This document shows positions 33,593 to 42,406 of a DNA stretch of 64,000 nt, piece after piece. The stretch is from assembly GCF_017377745.1 (NCBI RefSeq), contig NZ_JAFVMG010000001.1:310001-374000 (forward strand), written 5' to 3'. Below the pieces are notes generated by a model. The model worked only from the letters and a program-made list of their open reading frames with translations. It did no database searches and was not told the DNA's origin. This DNA comes from Acetobacter suratthaniensis (GTDB lineage Bacteria; Pseudomonadota; Alphaproteobacteria; Acetobacterales; Acetobacteraceae). How positions within the stretch are numbered: position 1 is the first letter of the stretch; every line of letters starts with the position of its first letter. A program made the position numbers and the translations under genes.

Positions 33593-34834
33593 ATGTCCGA
33601 GCCTGATCTCTCTGTCCTTGGCGCCGGTGGCGCTCCCGTGCTGTGCGAGAGTGCAGAACTGGCATCGCCACCGCCGGTTATGGGGTTGGCCCCCCTGTTC
33701 CGGGCGGCTCTGGCCCGTGAGGATATTACCGGTCTGGCCCCTGAACTCATTGCCCGTTACGAGCGTGATGATGATGTCTACGCCCTGCTTGATCTTGCCC
33801 TGATCCAGCAGCTCTGCTTCCAGCGCGAGGGCGGGCTGGAAACGCTGGGTGTGGCGCTGGCCCGCCAGCAGGTGTTCCGCGTGGCGCAGGGGCAGGCGGG
33901 TGCCACCCGTCTGCTGGTGGTCAAGATACCGGGCGATTTTACCGCCAACGTGCCGTTTGAATGTATTCTCGAACATGCGGACATGACGATTGACGTGCTG
34001 TATGTCGGGCCGGGCCTGCCGTGGCCCACGCGCCTGCCCGATCATGATCTGCTGTTTGTAGCGATTGGCGAGGCCGATACCCATTGCGCAACACTGGCGC
34101 AGCTTGGCCGGTATCTTGAAAACTGGCCACGTCCGGTGCTGAACCCGCCCGAGCGTATTCCGGCCCTTTCACGGGCTGAGGCGTTTGAGGTTCTGCGCGG
34201 TGCGCCGGGCCTGTGCATGGCCACCACGTGGCGGGCGGATCGGGCAGCACTTGAGAAGACCCGTCCGGGCGAGATCAGTTTTCCCATTATCCTGCGCCCG
34301 CAGGGGGGGCATGGCGGCATCAATCTGAGCAAGATTGAAAGCCTGAGCGATATTGCCGCCTATCTGCAAAAAGTGGAGGGGAATGATTTCTTCGCTGCCA
34401 ATTTTATCAACTATGCTTCACCAGACGGGCTGTTTCGCAAATACCGCGTGGTGCAGATCGACGGCAAACCCTTCCTTGCCCATATGGGTATCTCGCAGCA
34501 CTGGATGGTGCATTACCCCTACCCGGAAATGAAGGAACACCCCGAGCGCCGGGCAGAGGAGGCCGCCGCTATGGCCGGGTTTGATGAAGGGTTTGCCCGT
34601 AGGCACGCCGCCGCCCTGTCCGCTATTCATGAGCGTTTCGGGCTGGATTATGTGGGCTTTGACTGCGCTGAAACCCAGCAGGGCGAACTGTTGGTGTTTG
34701 AACTCTCCAATGCGCTGGTCATCCATGATGCGGATGATGCGACCCTTTTCCCCTATAAAAGTCCGCAGATGCGCAAGATTTTCAAGGCGTTCGAAGACAT
34801 GCTTCACCGCAGGGCCGGTGCCGCCGCCAAGTAA
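33593..34834 (+). CDS. ATP-grasp-like protein of unknown substrate
   Basis: A 413-aa protein whose C-terminal ~240 residues look like an ATP-grasp ligase: FPIILRPQGGHGGINLSKIE (nucleotide-binding strand and glycine loop), FRKYRVVQIDGKPFLAHMG, and the metal-binding end LDYVGFDCAE...LLVFELSNALVIHD (Glu and Asn in the FELSN strand as metal/phosphate ligands). The N-terminal ~170 residues form a separate domain (VKIPGDFTANVPFECIL). Such enzymes couple an amine or thiol to a carboxylate using ATP; nothing nearby names the substrate. The Shine-Dalgarno sequence is weak. An AT-rich patch (33554-33577) upstream may hold a promoter but gives no clear -35/-10 pair. Confidence 0.8.
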   Translation: MSEPDLSVLGAGGAPVLCESAELASPPPVMGLAPLFRAALAREDITGLAPELIARYERDDDVYALLDLALIQQLCFQREGGLETLGVALARQQVFRVAQGQAGATRLLVVKIPGDFTANVPFECILEHADMTIDVLYVGPGLPWPTRLPDHDLLFVAIGEADTHCATLAQLGRYLENWPRPVLNPPERIPALSRAEAFEVLRGAPGLCMATTWRADRAALEKTRPGEISFPIILRPQGGHGGINLSKIESLSDIAAYLQKVEGNDFFAANFINYASPDGLFRKYRVVQIDGKPFLAHMGISQHWMVHYPYPEMKEHPERRAEEAAAMAGFDEGFARRHAAALSAIHERFGLDYVGFDCAETQQGELLVFELSNALVIHDADDATLFPYKSPQMRKIFKAFEDMLHRRAGAAAK

Positions 34835-34866
34835 GGGCCTATGCCTGCGCCGTGGCGCATGAAGGC

Positions 34867-37800
34867 TTAGAACATGCGGCGGAACAGGCCGGGCAGCAGC
34901 AGGGAATAGGGGTTAAAGTGCAGGTTGGGGTCGTTCAGCTTGCCTGCAATACCGAAGGTTACGGCTAGCAGCCCGCCATTTTTTTCCGGGCTGAACAGCT
35001 TGCCAATACCCGGCAGCTTGCCCGGCATGGTGTTGACCGCGAAAATTGGCACCACGGTGCCATGCAGGTCGATGCTGTTGTGGTCGAGATCGACCGTGCC
35101 TTCGAGGGTTGCGCCAAGAGCTGTGTTGCCAGTGCTGCCATCGTGGATGGTCAGCACGCCATCCTGAAATGTTACGGGCATGGACATGCGGTTGATCTGG
35201 AAATTGGCCGTATCCTGTGCCGCCAGCCAGCCATAGAGCGAGATATTGCGTGCAACCCGCAAGGCCGTGGGAGCCTTGGTCAGGGTAAAGGGTGTCACGT
35301 CAATCTGGCCTGAGAACGGTGCGCTGGGGTGGCTGTCGTCAAACGTGCCATTCAGGATCGCATGCCCCCCCTTGATATCGGGCAGGATACCAAAAGCCGC
35401 CATGAAAGCCCCCATGTCGGGAATACTGACATGGAGGGCGCGTTTGCTGCCCTGTGGGGTCAGGTTCATGGTGATGGGGGTGGGTTCCTGCACGGTAAAA
35501 CGCATGGCCTCGAGCCTGCTGCCGTTATCCTCGAAATAGGCATCAACCCCATGCAGGGCGTCGTGGGTGGTGGAATACCAGAGCGTGCGCGCTTTCAGGT
35601 TGATGGCCCAAGCCCGGCCGGGGCTGCCATGCAGGCGGCCTGTCGCGGCTTCAGGCACGTGGTAGCCAGTGTCTTTTTCGGGGGCGGGCTGTTTTTTGGT
35701 GTCGCTCGGATCGCCGCTGACAAGGGGCGAGAGGTCAAGCGTATCGGCATCGACCCCCACATGAATCATCGGGTCTTTCGGGCCGGGTAGGGAAAGCTGC
35801 GCCCGGCCGCTTGAGCGTGCGATATGGAAGGAGGATACCACCAGTTCGGGAGACTGGCGGGGGCGAATGATAGCCTTGCCTTTGAGGTCAAGGTCAGGCC
35901 CGGTCGCCATGATCTGGTCTACCCCGGTAATCCGGCCTGCCTGAAGGGACAGGCTCGCCTTGACCTGTGCCGGGCTTCCGGCGGCTTTGTGCCAGAGCGG
36001 AATACGCACACGGGCGCGTTCCATATCCAGTGCGACATCAATTATGCCGTGTCGGTCGCCGGTCTGTTTGTAGGCGACATCCAGATCCGCGCTGCCAGCA
36101 AAATGATCCGCCGGGTCGTATCCTGCGGCGGTAAGGGTGGCTGGGGTCAGGCGCGAGGTCAGGTGGGCGCTTTCCATCAGGTCATTGGGGGCTACATGCC
36201 GGAAATCCGTATAAAAGGACAGGGTGGAGGGCAGGCCGCCCACCACGCCATTGCCCGACAGGTTCAGGCCATCCGCCGTGGCGTCCAGCCCGAAGCGCCC
36301 TTGTGTAATGGAGCGCCCGGCCACCGCATTGCCCAGAGAGACAGCGCTCAGATCAGCATGGGTGGTGATGGTCATTTCATCAACCGTGACCTGATCAATC
36401 AGCGGCAGGCTCAGCCCCAGTTCAAGCACGGCCTTGCCGCGCGGGTTGGTAATGTCAATCGGGTGGATCGAGAGCAGGTGCAGGCGTGGTTCGGCCAGCA
36501 GGGCCAGAACATCTTCCAGCCGCCCTTCCAGTTTCGAGCGGATGATACCGGTCTGGATCGCATCGCTCAGCCCGGTAATAACCATGCTGCCCGGCCCGGC
36601 CTTGATCCGGCCGGTGCCATCAAGCCCGACATGCTTGTCTTTCCTGTCCACAAGCTGGTAGCCGCCATCGAAGGTGATGGTCAGGCTGTTCAGATCATGG
36701 ATTTCAAGCCGGGCATTCATGGCGTGCAGGGGGGAGATGGGGCGCAGCCAGTGCACTTCCAGCCCTGTGGCGTCCAGACTGCCGTCCACCCCCGATATAT
36801 CAAGGCTGTTCCAGCCTGCATCCCCTTTCAGGGTCAGGCTGGTTTTCAGGCCCGTTGCGATGCCTGCGGGAATATTGGTGCTGACCCATTTTTTGCCCCC
36901 CGGGGCTGCCTGTGTGGGCCAGTACTGGCCCAGATCGGCAAAGGCTACGCGGGGAATGCTGGTTTCAACCTGCCCGGTGATCTGTTTTGGCTTGGCAATG
37001 TCTGAAACCGCCAGCCAGCCGCTGGCATGGGCTTCGAGCGCGCGGGTGGCATCGTGCGGGGCTTCGGGGTTGTTCAGGAACAGGCTGGCATCGCGCAGGG
37101 TCAGGCGGGCGGGGATGTCATGCGTGAGCGTGGGCGGGCCTGACAGGCCGTGCGTTTTGGGGGGCGCGGTATCGAGTGCCAGCCCGATATCGAGTGAACC
37201 ATGATCCAGTATGAAAGGAGAACCCGCCGCCACCGCATGGCCGGGGCCAAGATTGGCCTGAATATCGAGTGTGTCGGGCATGAGCCACTTCGAGCGGCCG
37301 GGAGCCAGCCGCAGGCGGGCGTTGAGGCTGAGCGGAATATCAATGGCGCTTAACGCAGGGTCTGGCGTGGCGGACAGGGCAGGGGCCAGTGTGGCGGGGT
37401 TCAACCCGTCAAGCCGTATCAGCCAGTTTACGCCCGTGTCTGTCAGCTCGCTGTGGGCATCGACCTGTAGGCGGGTGGGGGCGGTGTTGCTATCGCCCCC
37501 ACCGCTTGTGGCGGCAAGGCTGAAGGCCAGCGTGCCGGTCAGCCCGGTGTAACGCCCCACGCGATGGCTGTTCAGGTTCAGATGCAGGGGCGAGAGTGTC
37601 CATACCGCGCCGGTTTGTGCATCGTTCAGGGTCATGGCGATGTCATCAACCCGCACATGGCCGAGCATGCGCAGGTCGAGCGCCATGCTGTTTGGCGGGC
37701 TATTGGTCTGGGGCAGGTCTATATCCAGCCCCACAGTTCCTTGGCGTGTGCGGCGCAGGGATAGCCTGCCGCCTTTAAGGGTGAGCGTGTGCAGGTCAAG

Positions 37801-38193
37801 CCCGCCATGCACCAGAGCAAAGGGGTCCAGTGTTGTGTCCGCCCGGTTGACATGGGCGACTTCATGACCATCGGCTGCCAGCAGGCGGGTATCGTTCAGG
37901 GTCAGGGTAATGGGGGCGGCAGTACCCTGTGTCAGAACCGGCCATGACAGAATGACGGCCCCCGTATCCAGTCGGGCTGCGGGCTTATGGCTGAGCGGAT
38001 CACGGATGAGTGTAAACGGCAGGAAGTGCCGTGCCAGCGGCGCAATATCAAGCGGCGCAAACGCAACACGGGCCAGAACAGCCGCCACACAAAGCAGGGG
38101 CAGCAGCACGCAGGCACTGGCCACAGCCACAACCCGGCGTAAGGTTTTGGAGCGTTTTGGCGCGGCTGTCTCTTGACCGGGGGTAATCAACAC
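34867..38193 (-). CDS. YhdP/AsmA-like envelope protein (DUF3971 type)
   Basis: An 1108-aa protein with one N-terminal TM helix (about 20-43) and a long periplasmic beta-rich body of repeated strands, the layout of AsmA/YhdP/TamB-like proteins that bridge the envelope and carry phospholipids to the outer membrane. The C-terminal AsmA-like region contains SLYGWLAAQDTANFQINRMS and ends in KLNDPNLHFNPYSLLLPGLF, which closely follows the family pattern (GKLNDP...NP). The start is GTG 38193 with AAAGG upstream. It is divergent from glnE with only 51 bases between the starts, so their promoters must be very close or overlap. The exact branch (YhdP versus other AsmA-like) is not certain. Confidence 0.85.
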   Translation of the reverse strand: MLITPGQETAAPKRSKTLRRVVAVASACVLLPLLCVAAVLARVAFAPLDIAPLARHFLPFTLIRDPLSHKPAARLDTGAVILSWPVLTQGTAAPITLTLNDTRLLAADGHEVAHVNRADTTLDPFALVHGGLDLHTLTLKGGRLSLRRTRQGTVGLDIDLPQTNSPPNSMALDLRMLGHVRVDDIAMTLNDAQTGAVWTLSPLHLNLNSHRVGRYTGLTGTLAFSLAATSGGGDSNTAPTRLQVDAHSELTDTGVNWLIRLDGLNPATLAPALSATPDPALSAIDIPLSLNARLRLAPGRSKWLMPDTLDIQANLGPGHAVAAGSPFILDHGSLDIGLALDTAPPKTHGLSGPPTLTHDIPARLTLRDASLFLNNPEAPHDATRALEAHASGWLAVSDIAKPKQITGQVETSIPRVAFADLGQYWPTQAAPGGKKWVSTNIPAGIATGLKTSLTLKGDAGWNSLDISGVDGSLDATGLEVHWLRPISPLHAMNARLEIHDLNSLTITFDGGYQLVDRKDKHVGLDGTGRIKAGPGSMVITGLSDAIQTGIIRSKLEGRLEDVLALLAEPRLHLLSIHPIDITNPRGKAVLELGLSLPLIDQVTVDEMTITTHADLSAVSLGNAVAGRSITQGRFGLDATADGLNLSGNGVVGGLPSTLSFYTDFRHVAPNDLMESAHLTSRLTPATLTAAGYDPADHFAGSADLDVAYKQTGDRHGIIDVALDMERARVRIPLWHKAAGSPAQVKASLSLQAGRITGVDQIMATGPDLDLKGKAIIRPRQSPELVVSSFHIARSSGRAQLSLPGPKDPMIHVGVDADTLDLSPLVSGDPSDTKKQPAPEKDTGYHVPEAATGRLHGSPGRAWAINLKARTLWYSTTHDALHGVDAYFEDNGSRLEAMRFTVQEPTPITMNLTPQGSKRALHVSIPDMGAFMAAFGILPDIKGGHAILNGTFDDSHPSAPFSGQIDVTPFTLTKAPTALRVARNISLYGWLAAQDTANFQINRMSMPVTFQDGVLTIHDGSTGNTALGATLEGTVDLDHNSIDLHGTVVPIFAVNTMPGKLPGIGKLFSPEKNGGLLAVTFGIAGKLNDPNLHFNPYSLLLPGLFRRMF

Positions 38194-38244
38194 AGCAAGC
38201 CTTTACAGGTTACGGTACGGGTAGGGTTCACAACAGGCCTTTTC

Positions 38245-41200
38245 ATGACACAGGCAGAACAGTTTCTTTTTCGCGATGTCCGCCAGCCACGCGGGCAAAG
38301 CCTGCGAACATGGCCGGGGGCGGACTGGCCGCGTCCGGCCAGCCTTCCGGCGGCGCAGGCTTTCTCCGAGGATATGCACGCGCTGGCCACACAGGCCGGC
38401 CTGCCGCTCAGCAGCCTCGCGCCACCGGGTGCTGTGGCGCTGCTGGCCAGCCTGGGAGGGAACAGCCCGTATCTGTCCGACCTTGCGCGCGAGGATGTGG
38501 CGGGCTTTATCGCCCTGCTCGAACAGGGGCCCGAACGCTGCGCGGAAGAAGCGTTTGCCGCCTGCGAAGCGTTTGACACGACATTGGGGCGGGAAGATGT
38601 CGCGGCTTTCCTGCGAAAAATCAAAAAGCGCGTGGCGTTTTTGTGTGCCGTGGCCGATCTGGGCGGGTTCTGGTCTTTGGAGGAGGTCACCGCGACCCTG
38701 AGCCGCCTTGCCGAAACCACGCTGGATATGGCGGTCAGGCATCTGCTGTGGAGCGCGCATCAGGCCGGACAGATCGTGCTGCCTCATCCCGAACGCCCAA
38801 CGCAGGGCTGCGGGCTGGTGGTGCTGGCCATGGGTAAGTTAGGCGCGCGGGAACTCAATTTCTCATCCGACATCGACCTCGTGGTCCTTTACGATCCCGC
38901 AGTGTACAGTCAGCCCGACACGGCACGGCGTGTCTTTGTGCGTATGACTAGCGATCTTGTCAGCCTGATGGAAGCGCGCGATGCGAATGGCTACGTTTTC
39001 CGTACCGACCTGCGGCTAAGGCCCGACCCGTCTTCCACCCCCCCTGCGGTGACCGTGCAGGCGGCCATTCTGTATTACGAAAGTCTGGGCCAGACATGGG
39101 AGCGCGCAGCCATGATAAAGGCCCGCCCGGTGGCGGGAGATATGACGGCGGGACGGCGGTTTATGGCGGCTATCCGCCCGTTTATCTGGCGGCGGCACCT
39201 TGATTTCACGCTTATAGACGACATCCATGACATGAAGGCCCGTATCGACCGTTACCGCAAGGCGGGGCGCACGGATCTGGCTCTGCTGCCTGATGCTGTT
39301 TTGGCAGACCCGGCGGCCAGCCGCGCATGGCTGCTAGGCCATAATGTCAAGCTTGGGCAGGGTGGTATCCGCGAGATCGAGTTTATTGCGCAGGCCATCC
39401 AGCTTGTCTGGGGGGGGCGTGAGCCAGCTTTGCGTGAGCGCACCACCTTTGGCGCGCTGAAAAAGCTTGTCGGCTCGGGCAGGCTCCCACGCGAGGAGGC
39501 CGAGATTCTCGCGCGCACCTATCGCTTCCTGCGTGATGCGGAGCATCGGTTACAGATGCGTGCCGACCAGCAGACGCACAGCCTGCCCGATACGGAGGAA
39601 GGTTTCGAGGCGTTTGCCGCATTCATGAACTACCCCGATGGCGAGGCGCTGGCGCTGGATATGCTGCCGCGCATGCGCGAGGCACGGCGTATTTTTGAAC
39701 GGCATTTTGTTATTCAGCCACCCGATCAGGGGGGCGAGGCCGGGAGCGTGCTGGTGCCCGTGCCTGAGGAAGGTGCGGCCGAAGGCAACCAGATGGCGGA
39801 GTTGCTGGCGCGCCACGGTTTTCCTGAATCTGAAATTGCCGAAGCCTCGCAGGTGTTGGCGCGCTGGAGCGGTAACCGCCTGCGGGCCTTACGCTCCGAG
39901 CGCGCCCATGCGCTCCTGCGGGCGCAGCTTTCGTCCTTTCTGGCCAGCTTTGGCAAGCGCAGCAGCCCGTTGGCCTGCCTGCGGCGGTTCGATGCTCTGC
40001 TGACGCGCCAGCATGCCGGGGTGCAGTTGCTCAGCCTGTTCGAGCGTAATCCGGAACTGATCGACCGCATCGCCAGCATTTTTGATGCCTCAGCTTTTCT
40101 GGCTGACCATCTGGCCGATACGCCTTCGGCTCTGGAGGGTTTGCTGGATTCAGACCCCGAGGAAAATCGCGGCGTGGTGGACAGGCTTTTGCATCTGGCG
40201 GAAGAGGCCGAGGATGTGGAAGGGCTTCTGTCCGTTCTGCGGCCCCTGTTGCGGGGTGAGGAGTTCCGCCTGTCAGTCGCTCTGCTGGAAGGGCGACTGA
40301 GCGAGGATGCCGCCGAGCACGCCCGAACCCTGCTGGCCGATACCATCATGATCGTGCTGCGCAAGGCTGTGGAGCATGATCATATCCGGCGCTACGGGCG
40401 GGTGCCCGGCGGAGGTATGGCGGTGGTGGCGCTGGGCAAGGCAGGCTCGCGTGAAATGATGCCCGGCTCTGATCTTGATCTGCTGATGGTCTATAGCCAC
40501 CCGCCGGATATTCAGGCCAGTGTGGTGCCTGTCCGTGATCCGGGCCGGGCGCGGTCTTTGGCGGTTGGTGCGTATTACACGCGGCTGGCCCATACCTTTA
40601 TCGCCGCCCTGACAGCGCCCGGCCCGGAAGGCCCGCTTTACGCCGTGGATATGCGTCTGCGTCCCTCGGGAGCAGCCGGGCCGGTGGCTGTCTCGCGTGA
40701 TGCGTTCCTGCGCTACCACACCGAAACCGCCTGGACATGGGAAGGCATGGCTCTGACGCGCGCGCGCATTGTGTCGGCCCCTGTGGCGATAGGGCGACTG
40801 CTCCGTGCCGATCTTGCCCGTATTCTCGATGGCTCCCTCCGGCCAGAGCGGGTTGCACGCACCACCTTGCTGGCTGATGCCAGTGCCATGCGTACCCGCC
40901 TCGCGCGGGAACTGCCGCCGACATCAATATGGGATGTCAAACGCCGGGCTGGCGGGCTGATGGAGGTGGAATTTATCGCCCAGATTCTACAGCTCTGTGC
41001 AGGGCGCGCCGCTGCACGCAGCCCGGAAACCCGTCTCGCTCTCGGGCGTCTGATCCGTGCGGGAGAACTGAGTGCGCAGGATGGTGCGGCGCTGATCGAA
41101 GCTGAAGGTTTCTGGCGCCGTTTACAGGCTTTGCTACGCCTGTTGTGCGGGCCGGTTCCCCCTCAGGATCTGGAAAAAGATCTGGTTCCCACGGCGCTCG

Positions 41201-41331
41201 ATGTCTTGCTCAGGGGGATGGGGATGTCAGACCTTGCCGCCCTGATCGAAAAATCCAGCGCCCTTGCGCGGGGCGTGCAGCAGTGTTTCGGGCGGCTGGT
41301 TGGCCCGCTTGATCCAGAGAAAAAACCATAA
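38245..41331 (+). CDS. glnE: Bifunctional glutamine synthetase adenylyltransferase/adenylyl-removing enzyme
   Basis: GlnE adds AMP to, and removes it from, a Tyr of glutamine synthetase in response to PII state. The 1028-aa protein has the two nucleotidyltransferase domains: the N-terminal deadenylylase with KLGARELNFSSDIDLVVLYD and the C-terminal adenylylase with KAGSREMMPGSDLDLLMVYS, each followed by DLRLRP or DMRLRPSG and by the GlnE regulatory helical domain (VKLGQGGIREIEFIAQAIQ and KRRAGGLMEVEFIAQILQ). It is slightly longer than the E. coli enzyme. ATG 38245 is preferred over an upstream in-frame start at 38173 that would overlap the divergent gene. bcp follows after 17 bases. Confidence 0.97.
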   Translation: MTQAEQFLFRDVRQPRGQSLRTWPGADWPRPASLPAAQAFSEDMHALATQAGLPLSSLAPPGAVALLASLGGNSPYLSDLAREDVAGFIALLEQGPERCAEEAFAACEAFDTTLGREDVAAFLRKIKKRVAFLCAVADLGGFWSLEEVTATLSRLAETTLDMAVRHLLWSAHQAGQIVLPHPERPTQGCGLVVLAMGKLGARELNFSSDIDLVVLYDPAVYSQPDTARRVFVRMTSDLVSLMEARDANGYVFRTDLRLRPDPSSTPPAVTVQAAILYYESLGQTWERAAMIKARPVAGDMTAGRRFMAAIRPFIWRRHLDFTLIDDIHDMKARIDRYRKAGRTDLALLPDAVLADPAASRAWLLGHNVKLGQGGIREIEFIAQAIQLVWGGREPALRERTTFGALKKLVGSGRLPREEAEILARTYRFLRDAEHRLQMRADQQTHSLPDTEEGFEAFAAFMNYPDGEALALDMLPRMREARRIFERHFVIQPPDQGGEAGSVLVPVPEEGAAEGNQMAELLARHGFPESEIAEASQVLARWSGNRLRALRSERAHALLRAQLSSFLASFGKRSSPLACLRRFDALLTRQHAGVQLLSLFERNPELIDRIASIFDASAFLADHLADTPSALEGLLDSDPEENRGVVDRLLHLAEEAEDVEGLLSVLRPLLRGEEFRLSVALLEGRLSEDAAEHARTLLADTIMIVLRKAVEHDHIRRYGRVPGGGMAVVALGKAGSREMMPGSDLDLLMVYSHPPDIQASVVPVRDPGRARSLAVGAYYTRLAHTFIAALTAPGPEGPLYAVDMRLRPSGAAGPVAVSRDAFLRYHTETAWTWEGMALTRARIVSAPVAIGRLLRADLARILDGSLRPERVARTTLLADASAMRTRLARELPPTSIWDVKRRAGGLMEVEFIAQILQLCAGRAAARSPETRLALGRLIRAGELSAQDGAALIEAEGFWRRLQALLRLLCGPVPPQDLEKDLVPTALDVLLRGMGMSDLAALIEKSSALARGVQQCFGRLVGPLDPEKKP

Positions 41332-41348
41332 CAGCGGGAGAGCACGTT

Positions 41349-41834
41349 ATGACTACGACAGCAACAGGAACAGGCCCCGGTGTGGGGGATCAGGCTCCGG
41401 CTTTCAGCATGGAGGCCAGTAAGGGCCGCCGGGTTGCACTGGCGGACATGAAGGGTAAACCCTTTGTGCTGTATTTTTACCCCAAGGCGGATACGCCCGG
41501 ATGCACCAAGGAAGCCTGCGGTTTTAACGAGGCGTTGGCGGCCTTTGAGGCAGAGGGCATCACGGTTATTGGTGTCTCGCGTGATCCGGTTAAAAAGCTT
41601 GATGCGTTTGCCGAAAAATACGGCCTGACATTTCCTCTGGCTTCCGATGCCGATGGCAGCGTGACCGAGGCTTATGGCGTATGGGTGGAAAAAACCCTGT
41701 ATGGCAAAACCCATATGGGGATTGAGCGCAGCACCTATCTGATTGATGCACAGGGCAAGGTTGCCGCCGTGTGGCGCAAGGTGAAGGTGGATGGACACGT
41801 GGATGCGGTGATGGAAACAGCCCGTAGCCTGTGA
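41349..41834 (+). CDS. bcp: Thioredoxin-dependent thiol peroxidase (Bcp/PrxQ)
   Basis: Peroxiredoxin Q/Bcp, reducing hydrogen peroxide and organic hydroperoxides with thioredoxin. In the 161-aa protein the active site reads YPKADTPGCTKEACGF, with the peroxidatic Cys52 and resolving Cys57 five residues later, the classic two-cysteine Bcp arrangement. The following VIGVSRDPVKKLDAFAEKYG and the conserved Arg in HMGIERSTYLID also match. It follows glnE closely and probably shares its transcript; a strong hairpin follows the stop. Confidence 0.96.
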   Translation: MTTTATGTGPGVGDQAPAFSMEASKGRRVALADMKGKPFVLYFYPKADTPGCTKEACGFNEALAAFEAEGITVIGVSRDPVKKLDAFAEKYGLTFPLASDADGSVTEAYGVWVEKTLYGKTHMGIERSTYLIDAQGKVAAVWRKVKVDGHVDAVMETARSL

Positions 41835-41844
41835 ACAAAAAACA

Positions 41845-41882
41845 TCAGCCCCCGGCCTGAACTTTGTCAGGCCGGGGGCTGA
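41845..41882. terminator. Strong bidirectional terminator
   Basis: TCAGCCCCCGGCCTGA and TCAGGCCGGGGGCTGA form a perfect 16-bp stem around ACTTTG. On the minus strand the stem is followed by TGTTTTTTG, a classic intrinsic terminator for the Gly/Pro-rich gene. On the plus strand it ends bcp without a good U-run. Confidence 0.93.
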
Positions 41883-41915
41883 TTGCCATTATGCCATCTG
41901 TATCACCCGCAGGCC

Positions 41916-42293
41916 TTACCACGGCGCGTAATAGCCACCCGGCGGGTAGTAATAGGCTGGTGGAGGCGGCGCTACCGGCACCGCAGGCACCATATACATG
42001 GGCGGCGGCGGAGGGGGCGGAGGAGGCGGTGCGGCATAGACAGGCCCGCCACCAAAGGCCGCCCCGGCAAGAGCGCCGACCGCCAGCCCGCCGATGATCG
42101 CCCCGGCAATAGCGCCACCATTGCCATGATGGCGGTAAGGGCCACCACCGCCCCAGCCCCCGCGGTCATGCCAGCCGGGGCCACCACCCCAACCACCATG
42201 CCAACCCGGATGGGCCTGTGCTGCGGAAAGCGTGACGGCGCCAAGCCCCGCAACAAGGGGCAGCACCCTCAGAATCTGTTTCAAACGGCGCAT
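41916..42293 (-). CDS. Gly/Pro-rich exported protein with glycine-zipper segment
   Basis: A 125-aa secreted protein. The signal peptide is LRVLPLVAGLGAVTLSAAQA, with cleavage likely after AQA. Then comes a His/Gly/Trp-rich region (HPGWHGGWGGGPGWHDRGG), a glycine-zipper-like membrane segment GAIAGAIIGGLAVGALAGAA, a run of ten prolines, and a Pro/Tyr/Val tail. Proteins of this composition are usually small envelope proteins; no function is known. The His-rich region could bind metal, which is only a guess. GGGGAGA precedes the ATG and a hairpin lies directly upstream of it. Confidence 0.8.
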   Translation of the reverse strand: MRRLKQILRVLPLVAGLGAVTLSAAQAHPGWHGGWGGGPGWHDRGGWGGGGPYRHHGNGGAIAGAIIGGLAVGALAGAAFGGGPVYAAPPPPPPPPPPMYMVPAVPVAPPPPAYYYPPGGYYAPW

Positions 42294-42309
42294 CTGATTT
42301 TATCTCCCC

Positions 42310-42330
42310 GGAGCAGTAAGGGACTGCTCC
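42310..42330 (-). promoter_or_regulatory. Hairpin next to the Shine-Dalgarno sequence of the Gly/Pro-rich gene
   Basis: On the minus strand GGAGCAGT-CCCTT-ACTGCTCC forms a perfect 8-bp stem that abuts the GGGGAGA ribosome-binding site of the gene starting at 42293. It could modulate translation or end the upstream MFS transcript. No U-run is present. Confidence 0.5.
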
Positions 42331-42406
42331 ATCGTTCCTGTCATGGACATCAGTATGAGCGCGCATGTGGCAAATTCAGGGCTTATCAAAGGTCTTTTAT
42401 GGCCTG

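Noticed and set aside
35824-37005. Plus-strand frame of 393 codons inside the YhdP-like gene
   Set aside because: Antisense shadow; the minus strand encodes a coherent AsmA-like protein over the whole length.
41991-42053. Short GGC/GGA repeats and a proline-codon run as a tandem repeat element
   Set aside because: Explained by the Gly- and Pro-rich coding sequence of the exported protein, not a separate repeat.
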